From assembly GCA_034422735.1 (NCBI GenBank), contig DAOUJL010000076.1, positions 21,356 to 85,355 of the forward strand: a DNA stretch of 64,000 nt, in the 5' to 3' direction. Positions 1 through 8,688 of the stretch are shown here, piece by piece. The notes under the pieces were generated by a model that saw only the letters and a list, made by a program, of their open reading frames with translations, was not told where the DNA came from and did no database searches. Source of the DNA: CATOSD01 sp034422735 (GTDB lineage: Bacteria > Chloroflexota > Dehalococcoidia > Lucifugimonadales > CATOSD01). A program made the translations under genes and the position numbers. Positions within the stretch are counted from its first letter, which is position 1. Each line of letters starts with the position of its first letter.

Positions 1-239
1 AGCAGCGCGTCGAGCCGCCGTCCGCGTACATCGGCGACGTGTACTCCGCGCCCGCCGAGACGATGCTGCCGCGCAGCCTGGAGGCCGCGGTCGAGTCGTT
101 CAGCGGCAGCGACCTTGCGCGCTCCGCGTTCGGCGCGGGCGTGGTGGCGCACTACGCCCACTTCTTCGCCAGCGAGGCGGAGGCGTACCGGCGCGCCGTG
201 ACGGACTGGGAGCGCGCCCGCTACTTCGAGCGCATCTAG
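1..239 (+). CDS. Glutamine synthetase family protein, C-terminal fragment
   Basis: The frame is open from the window edge (first full codon at position 3) and gives 78 residues ending WERARYFERI. This tail, together with the upstream LPRSLEAAVESF and FGAGVVAHY segments, is typical of the end of the catalytic domain in glutamine synthetase family enzymes, which ligate ammonia or an amine to glutamate using ATP. The body, including all catalytic residues, lies outside the window. It therefore cannot be decided whether this is true GlnA or a paralogue such as a gamma-glutamyl-amine synthetase. Confidence 0.8.
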   Translation, partial: QRVEPPSAYIGDVYSAPAETMLPRSLEAAVESFSGSDLARSAFGAGVVAHYAHFFASEAEAYRRAVTDWERARYFERI

Positions 240-316
240 CGCGGCGGAGTCACACCGAACGGCCCCACTTATGGCTCGGATTCCCGCGCCTGACTATCGA
301 TGAGAAAGGACTGTAC

Positions 317-721
317 ATGGAACCGCGAATCAGCATAATCACCCTGGGAGTGACGGACCTGCCCCGCTCCATCGAGTTCTACCGGGACGGGCTTGGGTTG
401 CCCCTCCGCCACGAGGAGGACACCGAGTCCATCGCGTTCTTCGAGCTGCGCGGCACCTGGCTGGCGCTGTACCCCCGCGACGCGCTGGCGGACGACGCCC
501 AGGTGCCGACAGAGGGCAGCGGCTTTTCGGGCGTGACCCTGGCGCACAACGTCCGCACGCGGGAGGAGGTGGACGCCGTGCTGGCGGAGGCGGTGGCCGC
601 GGGCGCCACGCTGGTCAAGCCGGCACAGGACGTGTTCTGGGGCGGCTACTCCGGCTACTTCACCGACCCGGAGGGCTACCTGTGGGAGGTCGCCTGGAAC
701 CCCTACTTCCCCATCGAGTGA
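317..721 (+). CDS. VOC-family protein (glyoxalase/dioxygenase fold)
   Basis: This 134-residue protein has the vicinal-oxygen-chelate layout. An N-terminal segment (ITLGVTDLPRSIEFYRDGLG) leads into a first beta-alpha-beta-beta-beta unit. A second unit carries TLVKPAQDVFWGGYSGYFTDPEGYLWEV-type sequence, with a C-terminal Glu in YLWEVAWNP that is a typical metal ligand. The length is normal for a single-polypeptide VOC protein. A GAGAAAGGA ribosome site lies just before ATG 317. The family covers glyoxalases, dioxygenases and antibiotic-binding proteins, and the substrate cannot be read from the sequence. It converges on the giant repeat-protein gene with only three bases between stops. Confidence 0.85.
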   Translation: MEPRISIITLGVTDLPRSIEFYRDGLGLPLRHEEDTESIAFFELRGTWLALYPRDALADDAQVPTEGSGFSGVTLAHNVRTREEVDAVLAEAVAAGATLVKPAQDVFWGGYSGYFTDPEGYLWEVAWNPYFPIE

Positions 722-724
722 GGC

Positions 725-3700
725 TTAGCGGCGCAGCACCCTATCGAGCGACTCTCGGATTCTGTCGAGGTATTCGCTCCAGATGTTGTCGCTCCATTTC
801 TGCTCTTCCGGGCCTACGTGGCCCGGCAGCCCCTCGAAGGTGAAGTTTCTCCTGATGTCGGGGTGGAAGTAGAGCCGGTCCGCCGCCGCCACGCGCCCCC
901 GCCGGCGCTGCGGCTGGAACCCATAGGCGCGCAGGAACGCGTTCGCCTGTACAACGGATATCTGCTGCGTTTCGTGCCACTGGTTCAGAATGCGCTGGAA
1001 ATCGCTCGCCGACAGATAGCCTCTCGTAACGTCCGCCATCTGCAGCGCCAGGTCGCGATACGGCTCGCCCTCGCGCCTGTACCTGGCCTGCCGGGACGCC
1101 TGCAGCACCCGATACAGGCCAAGGCTCAGGCCGAGCATAAACAGCGGAGTGCTCCTCAACAGCCACGTGGGGAACCAGTCCAGGGGCACCCAGTCCTCGT
1201 CGTCGGTCCAGCCGTCGCCGTCGGTGTCGGGGTTGGTCGGATCGGTGTTCACGGTGTACGAGATGCCCAGCAGCGAACGCTTGAAACCCGTCTTCTCTTC
1301 GCCGTCCGTCTTCCCATCGCCGTCGGAGTCCGCGTTGGCAGGGTCGGTGCTCAGCGTCCGCTCGTCGCCGTCCGAGATGCCGTCGCCGTCGGTGTCAGAG
1401 AGCGCCGGATTGCTCCCACCCTTGGCCTCCTCGCCGTCGTCGATGCCGTCGCCGTCCGAATCGACCGCGGTGGGATTTATGGACCATGTCTCGCCCTCGT
1501 ACTCTACTCCGTTCACCTCGTCGAAGTCGGTGAGGCCGTCGCCGTCGGTGTCGGGAGCGTTGGGATTGGTAATCGCGACGGTCTGGCTATCCTCGATGGA
1601 TATGACGAACCCAGCGATCTCGGCAGCGTCCGTTAGATTATCGCCGTCCGAGTCGGTGTTCAGCGGGTTCGTGACGTAGACGACCTCCTCACCGCCCACC
1701 TCGACTCTCGATCCCTCCACCTCGGCGCGGTCCTGAAGCGTGTCGCCATCGGTGTCGACGCTCAACGGGTCCGTCGTGAGTTCCCTCTCGCGCAGGTCCG
1801 AGAGCCCGTCGCCGTCTGTATCGGCTCGGCCCGGATGCGTCGGAAGCAGGGACTGCGAGTCCGAAGGGTCGGGGCGATTGATCTCGTCGCCGTCGCCTAT
1901 CGAGTCGCCGTCGGTGTCCGCGGAGCAGGGGTCGGAGCCGATCAGGCCCAGATTTCCGCCGTCCAGGAGTTCGAGATATTCCGGCCCGTCCAGCAGGCCG
2001 TCGCCGTCGGTGTCCGCTTCGGTGGGGCTGGTGCACAGGTCGATCTCCGTCTGGTCGTCCAGGCGGTCGTTGTCGGTGTCGACGCCCGTGCAGTTGGTGA
2101 GGTTCTGGTGCTCGAGCGGATCGGACAGCCCGTCCCCGTCGGTATCCGCCAGTTGCGGGCTGCACCCGTGGCTGAACTCGAGGTTGTCTCTCAGGCCGTC
2201 GCCGTCGGTGTCGGCCCGGGTGGGGTCGCTCTGCTCAACCTGTTCCCTGCCCCGCACCTCCAGCTTGATTCCCTCTCGTTCCCTGTTGTCCGAGAGCCCG
2301 TCGTCGTCGGTGTCGGTGTCGTTGGGGTCGGTCTTGACGACGACATTCACGCCGCCGATGGTCAGGGTGTAGCCCTCGACTTCCTCCAGGTCGGTGAGGC
2401 CGTCGCCGTCGGTGTCGGCGACCGTCAGGCCGGTCATGTGGGTGCGCAGCTCGGCGCCGTCTGAGAGCCCGTCGCCGTCGGTGTCGCTCAGCAGGGGGTT
2501 CGTATGCGGCTCGGCGACCTCCTCGCCGTCGGTGAGGCCGTCGCCGTCGGTGTCTTCCAATAGCGGGTTCGGCGACACCTGGATTTCCGTGCCCAGGGGC
2601 GAGATGGTGAACCCCCGCACCTCGTCGCCGTCGGTGAGCTTATCGCCGTCCGTGTCCGTGAGGTTGGGGTCGGTGTTGTACCTGTTCACCTCTTCGCCGT
2701 CGGTGAGGCCGTCGGTGTCCGTGTCTCTTTTCAGAGGGTCGGTTTCGTGAGTCCTCACCTCGGGACCGTCCTCGAGCCCATCGTCGTCGGTGTCGGGATC
2801 CAGGGCGTCGGTCAGGCGCTCGAGCACCTCTTCGCTGTCGGACAGGCCGTCGCCGTCGCTGTCGCTCAGCAGCGGGTTGGTCTCGTGGGCGTTGACCTCG
2901 TCGCCGTCGCCGAGGCCGTCGCCATCGGTGTCTCTCTCATTCGGCTGCGTGCGGTGCACGTTTATCTCGTCCTGGTCGAGAAGCCCGTCGCCGTCGCTGT
3001 CGCCGGAGGTGGGACTGGTCCCACTTCTGACTTCGGAGGCGTCATCCAGCCCGTCGCCGTCGGTGTCTTTCTTCAGAGGGTCGGTGAAGTGCGTGTTCAC
3101 CTCGTCGCCGTCGGTGAGCGTGTCGCCGTCCGTGTCCGGCAGGAGCGGATTGATGCTGCGGTCCACTTCGAACTTGTCCGTAAGGCCGTCGCCGTCGGTG
3201 TCTTTTTTCAGGGGGTCGGTGAGATGTTCGTTGATTTCGTCGGAGTCCGAAAGCGCGTCGCCATCGGTGTCGGTCGATACCGGGCTCGTCTTGTGCGTGT
3301 TCACCTCGACGCCGTCATCCAGGCCGTCGCCGTCGGTGTCTTTGTTCGCCGGGAGCGTGCCTTCCTCTATTTCCTCGGAGTCGGTGAGGCCGTCGTTGTC
3401 GGTGTCCATCTTGTTAGGGTCGGAGCCGTGGCGATCGACCTCGTCGCCGTCCGAGAGCCCGTCGCCGTCGGTATCGGCGACCTTGGGCTTGGTGTTGTGG
3501 GTGTTGATCTCCTCGCCGTCGGTGAGGCCGTCGTCGTCGCTGTCCACGTCGTTGGGATTCGTGCTATGCCGGGTTATCTCGGCGGAGTCGGTCAGCCCGT
3601 CGGCGTCGGTATCGGCCAGCGTGGGATTGGTGCCGTGGGTATTCACCTCCGCCGCGTCGGTGAGGCCGTCACCGTCGCTGTCCGCAGCGTTTGGATTGGA

Positions 3701-4381
3701 GCGGTGGGTGTTCACCTCGGCAGCGTCGCCGAGGCCATCGTCGTCGCTGTCCGGGTCCTTGGGATCGGTGCGGTGGGTGTTCACCTCGGCGCCGTCGGTG
3801 AGACCGTCGCTGTCCGAGTCGTCCTTATTCGGATCGGTGCGATGGGTATTCACCTCGGCGCCGTCGTTGAGGCCGTCGTTGTCGCTATCGTCGTCGTTGG
3901 GGTTGGTGGCGGAGACGTTGGCCGGGGGGTTGATCTCCGCGAAGTCGCTGAGGCCGTCGTTGTCGCTGTCGGCTCTGTTGGGATTGGTCTGGTGATTTCT
4001 GATCTCGGCGAAGTCGCTGAGGCCATCGTCATCCGAGTCGTTGTCTTTCGGGTCGGTGTTGTGAGTGTTGACCTCTTCGCCGTCTTTCAGGCCGTCGTTG
4101 TCGGTGTCCGGGTCTCGCGGGTCGGTCCCGTGCGTCGACTCTTGCGCAAGCGTCAGCCCGTCTCCGTCTTCGTCGCTGGTGGGCGCGGGTGTAGGAGTAG
4201 GTGTGACCGTAGGCGTTGACGTGGCCGTATCATGATTACTCTGTTGCGGCTGCGCTCGAACCGGCGCGTCCACGAGCGTGGTCAGGAGCAGCGGCCCCAG
4301 GGCAATCAGGCACAGCGCGAACGCGAACGCGACGCGGACCAGGGCGGCGGGCATTGCGCGGCGGAACCTGCGGCCGGTCAA
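725..4381 (-). CDS. Giant secreted Ca2+-binding repeat protein with C-terminal membrane anchor
   Basis: The 1218-residue product has an N-terminal signal segment (about 1-43), a short Pro/Thr linker, and then about 40 tandem units of roughly 23-40 residues built on D-[TS]-D-x-D-G-L-x-D-x-x-E. These resemble thrombospondin type 3 or EF-hand-like calcium loops. A hydrophobic helix follows (LFMLGLSLGLYRVL, about residue 1080), then a basic, probably cytoplasmic tail of about 124 residues. The inferred topology is a long calcium-stiffened extracytoplasmic stalk, one transmembrane helix and an inner tail. Its start overlaps the stop of the upstream coiled-coil gene by four bases (ATGA), so translation is probably coupled. 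Most units are VNTHxTDP-spaced; several carry insertions of 5-20 residues, and a few carry Cys. No catalytic domain is visible. Confidence 0.9.
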   Translation of the reverse strand: MTGRRFRRAMPAALVRVAFAFALCLIALGPLLLTTLVDAPVRAQPQQSNHDTATSTPTVTPTPTPAPTSDEDGDGLTLAQESTHGTDPRDPDTDNDGLKDGEEVNTHNTDPKDNDSDDDGLSDFAEIRNHQTNPNRADSDNDGLSDFAEINPPANVSATNPNDDDSDNDGLNDGAEVNTHRTDPNKDDSDSDGLTDGAEVNTHRTDPKDPDSDDDGLGDAAEVNTHRSNPNAADSDGDGLTDAAEVNTHGTNPTLADTDADGLTDSAEITRHSTNPNDVDSDDDGLTDGEEINTHNTKPKVADTDGDGLSDGDEVDRHGSDPNKMDTDNDGLTDSEEIEEGTLPANKDTDGDGLDDGVEVNTHKTSPVSTDTDGDALSDSDEINEHLTDPLKKDTDGDGLTDKFEVDRSINPLLPDTDGDTLTDGDEVNTHFTDPLKKDTDGDGLDDASEVRSGTSPTSGDSDGDGLLDQDEINVHRTQPNERDTDGDGLGDGDEVNAHETNPLLSDSDGDGLSDSEEVLERLTDALDPDTDDDGLEDGPEVRTHETDPLKRDTDTDGLTDGEEVNRYNTDPNLTDTDGDKLTDGDEVRGFTISPLGTEIQVSPNPLLEDTDGDGLTDGEEVAEPHTNPLLSDTDGDGLSDGAELRTHMTGLTVADTDGDGLTDLEEVEGYTLTIGGVNVVVKTDPNDTDTDDDGLSDNREREGIKLEVRGREQVEQSDPTRADTDGDGLRDNLEFSHGCSPQLADTDGDGLSDPLEHQNLTNCTGVDTDNDRLDDQTEIDLCTSPTEADTDGDGLLDGPEYLELLDGGNLGLIGSDPCSADTDGDSIGDGDEINRPDPSDSQSLLPTHPGRADTDGDGLSDLRERELTTDPLSVDTDGDTLQDRAEVEGSRVEVGGEEVVYVTNPLNTDSDGDNLTDAAEIAGFVISIEDSQTVAITNPNAPDTDGDGLTDFDEVNGVEYEGETWSINPTAVDSDGDGIDDGEEAKGGSNPALSDTDGDGISDGDERTLSTDPANADSDGDGKTDGEEKTGFKRSLLGISYTVNTDPTNPDTDGDGWTDDEDWVPLDWFPTWLLRSTPLFMLGLSLGLYRVLQASRQARYRREGEPYRDLALQMADVTRGYLSASDFQRILNQWHETQQISVVQANAFLRAYGFQPQRRRGRVAAADRLYFHPDIRRNFTFEGLPGHVGPEEQKWSDNIWSEYLDRIRESLDRVLRR

Positions 4382-5337
4382 CGGCGACGCCTGTGAGCGG
4401 CGGGGAAGTACTGGCGGTAGATGTTATCCAGGATGCCTTCCACCGCTTCGCTGCGCGCGGCGACTTCCTCGGCGCTGTTGGCTCGAATCAACATCTCCTG
4501 GGCCACGCCGAGGATTCCCAACGGAAAGCGTCGCCTCGCAGTGTCGGCGATTTCACGGTTGCAGAGCTGGCGGGCCTCGTCGATGCGCTCCTGCAGACCT
4601 TCCAGGCTGGCCTGGCTTTCTGCGCGCTGCTGCTCCATCTCCTCGACCACTCCGAGCAGGCGGGCGACCGCGGTGGCCGGGGCCAGGTTGGCGGCCTCTC
4701 GCAGAGACTCCGTACGGTATCCCGCCCGCTGCCGTTCGTCGACGAGCCGGGAGATGGTCTGGCGATGCGTCGAGGTCTCCCGCCGCATTCCATCGAGCCT
4801 GGACCCGAGAGCCTTGACGAGCCTGAGCCGGTCTTCTACCGGGGATTCGTCCGACCTGGGGTCCGGCATTTCATCGAGCCACTCGGTCCACATTTCGTCC
4901 TCACGCAGGTTCTTCGCGAGACGGCGGAGTCGGTCCACAGAGGTCCGCAGCTCCGGCAGCGCCTGCTCGGCCCTTTCGCGCCGGGACCTCGGTTCTCGCG
5001 CGCGTCTGCCCCCGGGCCTGCCGGAGAAGAAGAACCAGATGGCCAGTATCGCTCCGACGGCCAGCAGGATCACCGCGACGATCGTAACCAGAAGGTACTG
5101 CCTGGCGATCCCGAAAATTCCCGAAACGACTGACGAACCGCTCGCCGATTCGTCCCCGGCCTGTGCGGATACGTCACCGGCCGTATCGCCCAGCGGCGCG
5201 ACGAGCGCGAGCGTCGGCTCCGCGGCCGCGGCCGCCGCTGGGTCGCCGGCTTTCGCGGCCCCGAGAAGAACCAGCGCAAGCAACGGCAGCATACCTATGC
5301 CGAACACGCGACCAGAGGGAAGGGCCAAAACGTTCAC
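4378..5337 (-). CDS. Membrane-anchored coiled-coil protein, partner of tubulin-like GTPase
   Basis: This 319-residue protein belongs to no family I recognise. A cleavable-looking signal segment (about 1-30) precedes a low-complexity Ala/Ser/Asp stretch. A strong transmembrane helix follows (about 82-106, LLVTIVAVILLAVGAILAIW), then a basic stop-transfer RRAREPRSRRERAEQ. The remaining 200 residues or so are charged and helical, with coiled-coil-like heptads (VDRLRRLAKNLREDE; VVEEMEQQRAESQASLEGLQERI), and are inferred to be cytoplasmic. It is the middle gene of a three-gene unit: 20 bases after the tubulin-like gene and overlapping the giant repeat gene by four. The context suggests an adaptor between the cytosolic GTPase and the membrane-anchored stalk. 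Confidence 0.85.
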   Translation of the reverse strand: MNVLALPSGRVFGIGMLPLLALVLLGAAKAGDPAAAAAAEPTLALVAPLGDTAGDVSAQAGDESASGSSVVSGIFGIARQYLLVTIVAVILLAVGAILAIWFFFSGRPGGRRAREPRSRRERAEQALPELRTSVDRLRRLAKNLREDEMWTEWLDEMPDPRSDESPVEDRLRLVKALGSRLDGMRRETSTHRQTISRLVDERQRAGYRTESLREAANLAPATAVARLLGVVEEMEQQRAESQASLEGLQERIDEARQLCNREIADTARRRFPLGILGVAQEMLIRANSAEEVAARSEAVEGILDNIYRQYFPAAHRRRR

Positions 5338-5357
5338 TCGCTAACTCCGCTTCGCGA

Positions 5358-6941
5358 TCAGCCGGGGCTAGCATCCGGGGTCGGATTGATTCCGGGCAAT
5401 ACGACCGATCCGCGCTCCATAATGGTCTCCTCGGGCAGTCGCCGGAGAGCATCGGCCAGGGACTCGCCGTCTCGCGGCGCCCATTCGAGGTCGCCGAGGG
5501 CCTGCCGGATCCCCTGCTCTATCTGCGGGAATCGGGGGCCGCCCAGCAGCACCGTGAGCCGGATGTCGGTCATCTGGGGGAAGCTGGCCATGAAGACGCG
5601 GGACGAGGAGCCGTCGTCGTCCAGGTGGCCGCGCAGCTCCTCCTCGAAGCGTCTGCGCTCCCTGTTATCCCTGACCACGCGCCGCAGATGTCGTTCGGGT
5701 CCGGCCAGCAGCGCCAGGGCGTTGCGGGCGGTGTTCGGCTCGCATTCCACCGCCGTGGCCTCGAGCGCCTTGTCAAGCATGTCCGAGATGGTGGGCAGCT
5801 CGCCGTCCGGCCCGGCGGGCACGATGCTGCCGGTCATGCGCCTTATCCGGTCGGGGGCTCTGCGGAGCGGAATGATCGAGAATCCGGTGGCGATGAACTC
5901 GTGCAATCCGTCACCCTTGGGCGACAGCGTGGTGCGCACGTTGGCCGCGTCGAGCTGCGTGCCGAACGGGTTGAAGTGGTAGGTGGTCTGCGCCGACAGG
6001 AACAGGGGCATGAGAACGTCCTGCAGGTAGCGGTTGATGCCGTCTTTGCCGATGAAGTTCGGATGGCCCAGATCTTCCATCGTCAGGTTGTCGGCCAGAA
6101 TCACCCCGTTTACCGACGTCGCTTTGGCCAGGTAGTAGAGAGACGTGAGCAGATTGGATAGCAGGCGCGGCTCTCCCCACTCGGCCGCGATGGCATCGTC
6201 GCCCCGGCTCTCCGGCAGCACGCAGAGGCTGAACGTGGTGGTGGGCGGCGGCTGGAGAGTGCGCTGCATCCAGTCGGTCACTATGGGCACTATGCCGGAG
6301 CCGGTGCCGCCGCCCAGGCCGCTGAGCGTAAGCAGATAGCCGTTGTTCTCCCGGCTGAAGACGCCGCCGTCGGCGAGGGAGCCTCGTATCGTGTCCGCCG
6401 CCTGGTCGTTTTCGAGTATGTTGTAGATGGCCGACGCCCGGCCCAGCAGGGTGAATCCTCCGGCGCCCCCGGTCCTTCCCACCGTGTAGCCGCTGCCCTG
6501 CTGTTCGTCGTCCGGGTCGGCGCTGTCCGGCGGACTGGTGCCAAGCAGCCTCCCGTACTCCGTCGGGGGAGGAGGGTCGAAAGAGACCTGGACCCTGGGG
6601 TCCCGCCAGTTGAACAGGTCGTTCATCTTCTCCGCCAGGTCCGACTGGGTATCCATGACCAGTGCCCGCACCGGGTAGTGGGACGCGAGGTACGTGGGCA
6701 CGAAATCGGGCTTGAGCCGGAAAACGCCGGCCAGCTTGCTCCCGGCCTCGCCGCAGCCGATGAGGCAGATGGAGTGGGCTTCGCGCCTCGCCGACTCTTC
6801 CTGGTACTGGTTTACGGCGGACCGGACGTCCAGGTCGGGGTCGCCGAAGTCCTCCGATCCATCGAGGGGCGGCTCGTAGCGCGCGGGCGTGGTCGGCGTC
6901 GTGTCCGGCGTATTCGTTCGCTCTTGCATCGAGTCAGACAA
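5358..6941 (-). CDS. Divergent tubulin/FtsZ-like GTPase
   Basis: This 527-residue protein has the tubulin-superfamily fingerprint. GCGEAGSK (62-69) matches the N-terminal nucleotide loop. GGGTGSG (210-216) is the tubulin signature loop, with a second Ser as in eukaryotic tubulins. ILADN (281-285) and GINRYLQD (301-308) fall where the N-x-D-x-x-D synergy loop is expected. It is longer than FtsZ because of a 55-residue acidic, Pro/Thr-rich head and a loop of about 35 residues at 125-160. It is clearly not the division FtsZ, which lies at 14952-16079. From memory it fits the Pfam Tubulin_2 / FtsZ-like groups linked to membrane remodelling. The start is TTG at 6941 or ATG at 6929; GGAG upstream is poorly spaced for both. 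It is first gene of the operon with the coiled-coil and stalk proteins. Confidence 0.85.
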   Translation of the reverse strand: MSDSMQERTNTPDTTPTTPARYEPPLDGSEDFGDPDLDVRSAVNQYQEESARREAHSICLIGCGEAGSKLAGVFRLKPDFVPTYLASHYPVRALVMDTQSDLAEKMNDLFNWRDPRVQVSFDPPPPTEYGRLLGTSPPDSADPDDEQQGSGYTVGRTGGAGGFTLLGRASAIYNILENDQAADTIRGSLADGGVFSRENNGYLLTLSGLGGGTGSGIVPIVTDWMQRTLQPPPTTTFSLCVLPESRGDDAIAAEWGEPRLLSNLLTSLYYLAKATSVNGVILADNLTMEDLGHPNFIGKDGINRYLQDVLMPLFLSAQTTYHFNPFGTQLDAANVRTTLSPKGDGLHEFIATGFSIIPLRRAPDRIRRMTGSIVPAGPDGELPTISDMLDKALEATAVECEPNTARNALALLAGPERHLRRVVRDNRERRRFEEELRGHLDDDGSSSRVFMASFPQMTDIRLTVLLGGPRFPQIEQGIRQALGDLEWAPRDGESLADALRRLPEETIMERGSVVLPGINPTPDASPG

Positions 6942-7089
6942 GTCTCCAGGCCGTGCGCCTCCCGTGCGGCAGCGCGCGGCAGTGTTACGGTCGCCCCGCC
7001 GGGCGACTCATCTACTTTACCAATATTTTACCAATTGTATGCGCTGAACGAACTTAACGCCAATGCCTGCCCGCGTTGCAGATTGCTTT

Positions 7090-7098
7090 TGCTATACT
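7090..7098 (+). promoter_or_regulatory. Extended -10 promoter
   Basis: TGCTATACT matches the extended -10 pattern TGnTATAAT with one mismatch, 37 bases before the ATG at 7135. There is no recognisable -35 at normal spacing, as is usual for extended -10 promoters. Confidence 0.45.
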
Positions 7099-7134
7099 GG
7101 CGCGCGCAGACGAATCGAAACAAGGGGCGTGTCC

Positions 7135-8673
7135 ATGCGCATGCATGGCAAAACAATCGCAATCGCGTTGGCGCTCACAGCCGCGCTCGCCAGCCGGCGC
7201 CGACCGGGAGCATCAGCGCATCACGCACCACCATGCAGTTGTGCCAGACCACGCCTGTCAGCTACAGCTAATCGCCGTCGAGCATGTCGGTGTCGCTACA
7301 CTACTCCAACTCCTACGCCTCCTCCCCCCCTCAACCTACACCTACGCCTACTGCGAGCTTCAGTGCTCGGGGGCGATGGGCTGGCCGACGCGCCCCATGC
7401 CTACGAGTTTCACGTGAAGGCTACCAAGAGCGGCAGCCCCCACAACGACAGCGCGTATAGCGACACCGTCATCATCGTCGACACTCCCATAACCGCGGCA
7501 AACGGCAACAGCCCCGGGAGTCAGGGCCAGGCCAAGCTCAGTTGGCGGACAATGGCGAACGTGTTGGGTGACGCTTCGTATTTTGGCGGCGCGTACAGCT
7601 TCCGCTTTCGCCGGGCGGACGGAAATCATGCTCAGCTTACGTGGAAACCTGGCAAGTATGCCTCCGATGAAATAGTGGATCAGGCGCACATGACGGGCGC
7701 CAACAACGACACGATAGGCGGCCTCACAAAGGAAAAAATCTACGCGATCCAGCTCAGATACGAAAAGACCGGAACGACCGGAACGACCACCAAGGTCTAT
7801 GCCGCGCGCGATGCATATGTCTGGCCGTCGGACAGACCCGCGGGCGGCGGCGAACGCGTGGGGACTTTCCCGCTGAATTATCCGCTGTCGAACAAGACCT
7901 TCTCGTACGTTGTCTGCGAGGAGACTTTCCCCAGTGGAAGGGAGGCCGACTGGAAGAAGTTCATCAGCCACGCATTCAGCCAGTGGGACCTGGCTACTAA
8001 TGGCCTTGTGACTACCGAGCGCGAGGACGGAGAGTGTGCCGATTTCTCGGGGTTCGTCGATGAAATAAGAAATGCAGTCATTAGTTTCGCAACGAACCCC
8101 AGCCTCCCTGGCCCTCCCCCAAGCGAGTCGCAAATCGAGGCGCATGCCAGATCTCTTCTGAGTAAGTTCGACAAGACAGGCATGAAAATCAAGGACGCCA
8201 GAAAACTGGACGCCGCACTAAACGAAGTCCTGATGATTGACGATGACCCCTCCGACATTCTGGTACGCGTCCAGGTGTTTCAGGAAGTATCAACACAGGT
8301 TGGTTATGGATGGTGCCGTGGCGCTTGCACGTCATTCCCAAAGTCGCCATTGAACACAGTTGATATCCGCTTCTTGGGAAGCAAGTTCCAAATATCCAAC
8401 CTCAATGTGCCGGGTCCCGATGATACCGCCAGTCCCGGAGAGGTTCCATTCAACTCTTGCGGTTCGACGGACACGAGCTACGGCCGGGTTATGCACGAGG
8501 CTGGACATGCTCTAGGGATCGCAGGTGTCATGACCCAAACGAATGATCAAGGTCAATATCACCCACACATCGAAGACTCCGTCATGAGTTACGGGCTGCG
8601 AGATCAAACCGTAAGCTGCTCGCCTCACCCATTTGACGTCATGGCTTTGTACGCCTTGTACCAGAGCAGATGA
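7135..8673 (+). pseudogene. Secreted metzincin-like metalloprotease with disrupted N-terminal region
   Basis: The 3' part is intact. HEAGHALGIAG is a zinc-protease motif and is followed by the Met-turn SVMSYG, so a matrixin/metzincin-like fold is likely, although the third zinc ligand position is Gly in HExxHxxGxxG. Upstream lies a fibronectin-like segment (HAYEFHVKATKSGSP...SAYSDTV). ATG 7135 has a good ribosome site (AAGGGG, 7-base spacer) and starts a signal peptide (MRMHGKTIAIALALTAALA). Between about 7190 and 7380 the natural-looking sequence (QPAPTGSISASRTT, VSVSLHYSNSY-like text, QPTPTPTASFSARG) lies in a different frame, with an in-frame TAA at 7269. Either the gene is broken by at least two frameshifts and a stop, or the assembly has errors in this Pro/Thr-rich stretch. 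The open frame actually visible starts upstream at 7063. Confidence 0.65.
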
Positions 8674-8688
8674 ACGAGGATGTAGCTC

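Noticed and set aside
1180..4150. CRISPR-like periodicity of about 70 bases
   Set aside because: The periodic DNA encodes an open reading frame of calcium-binding repeats; units are not identical and there are no constant repeats with unique spacers.
2747..4219. 490-codon plus-strand ORF (and a 401-codon one in another frame) opposite the giant repeat gene
   Set aside because: They arise because the DxDxDG codons give stop-free complementary frames (GTCGCCGTCGG repeats). Their composition is a repetitive Val/Gly or Ser/Pro artefact, and no ribosome site or domain is present.
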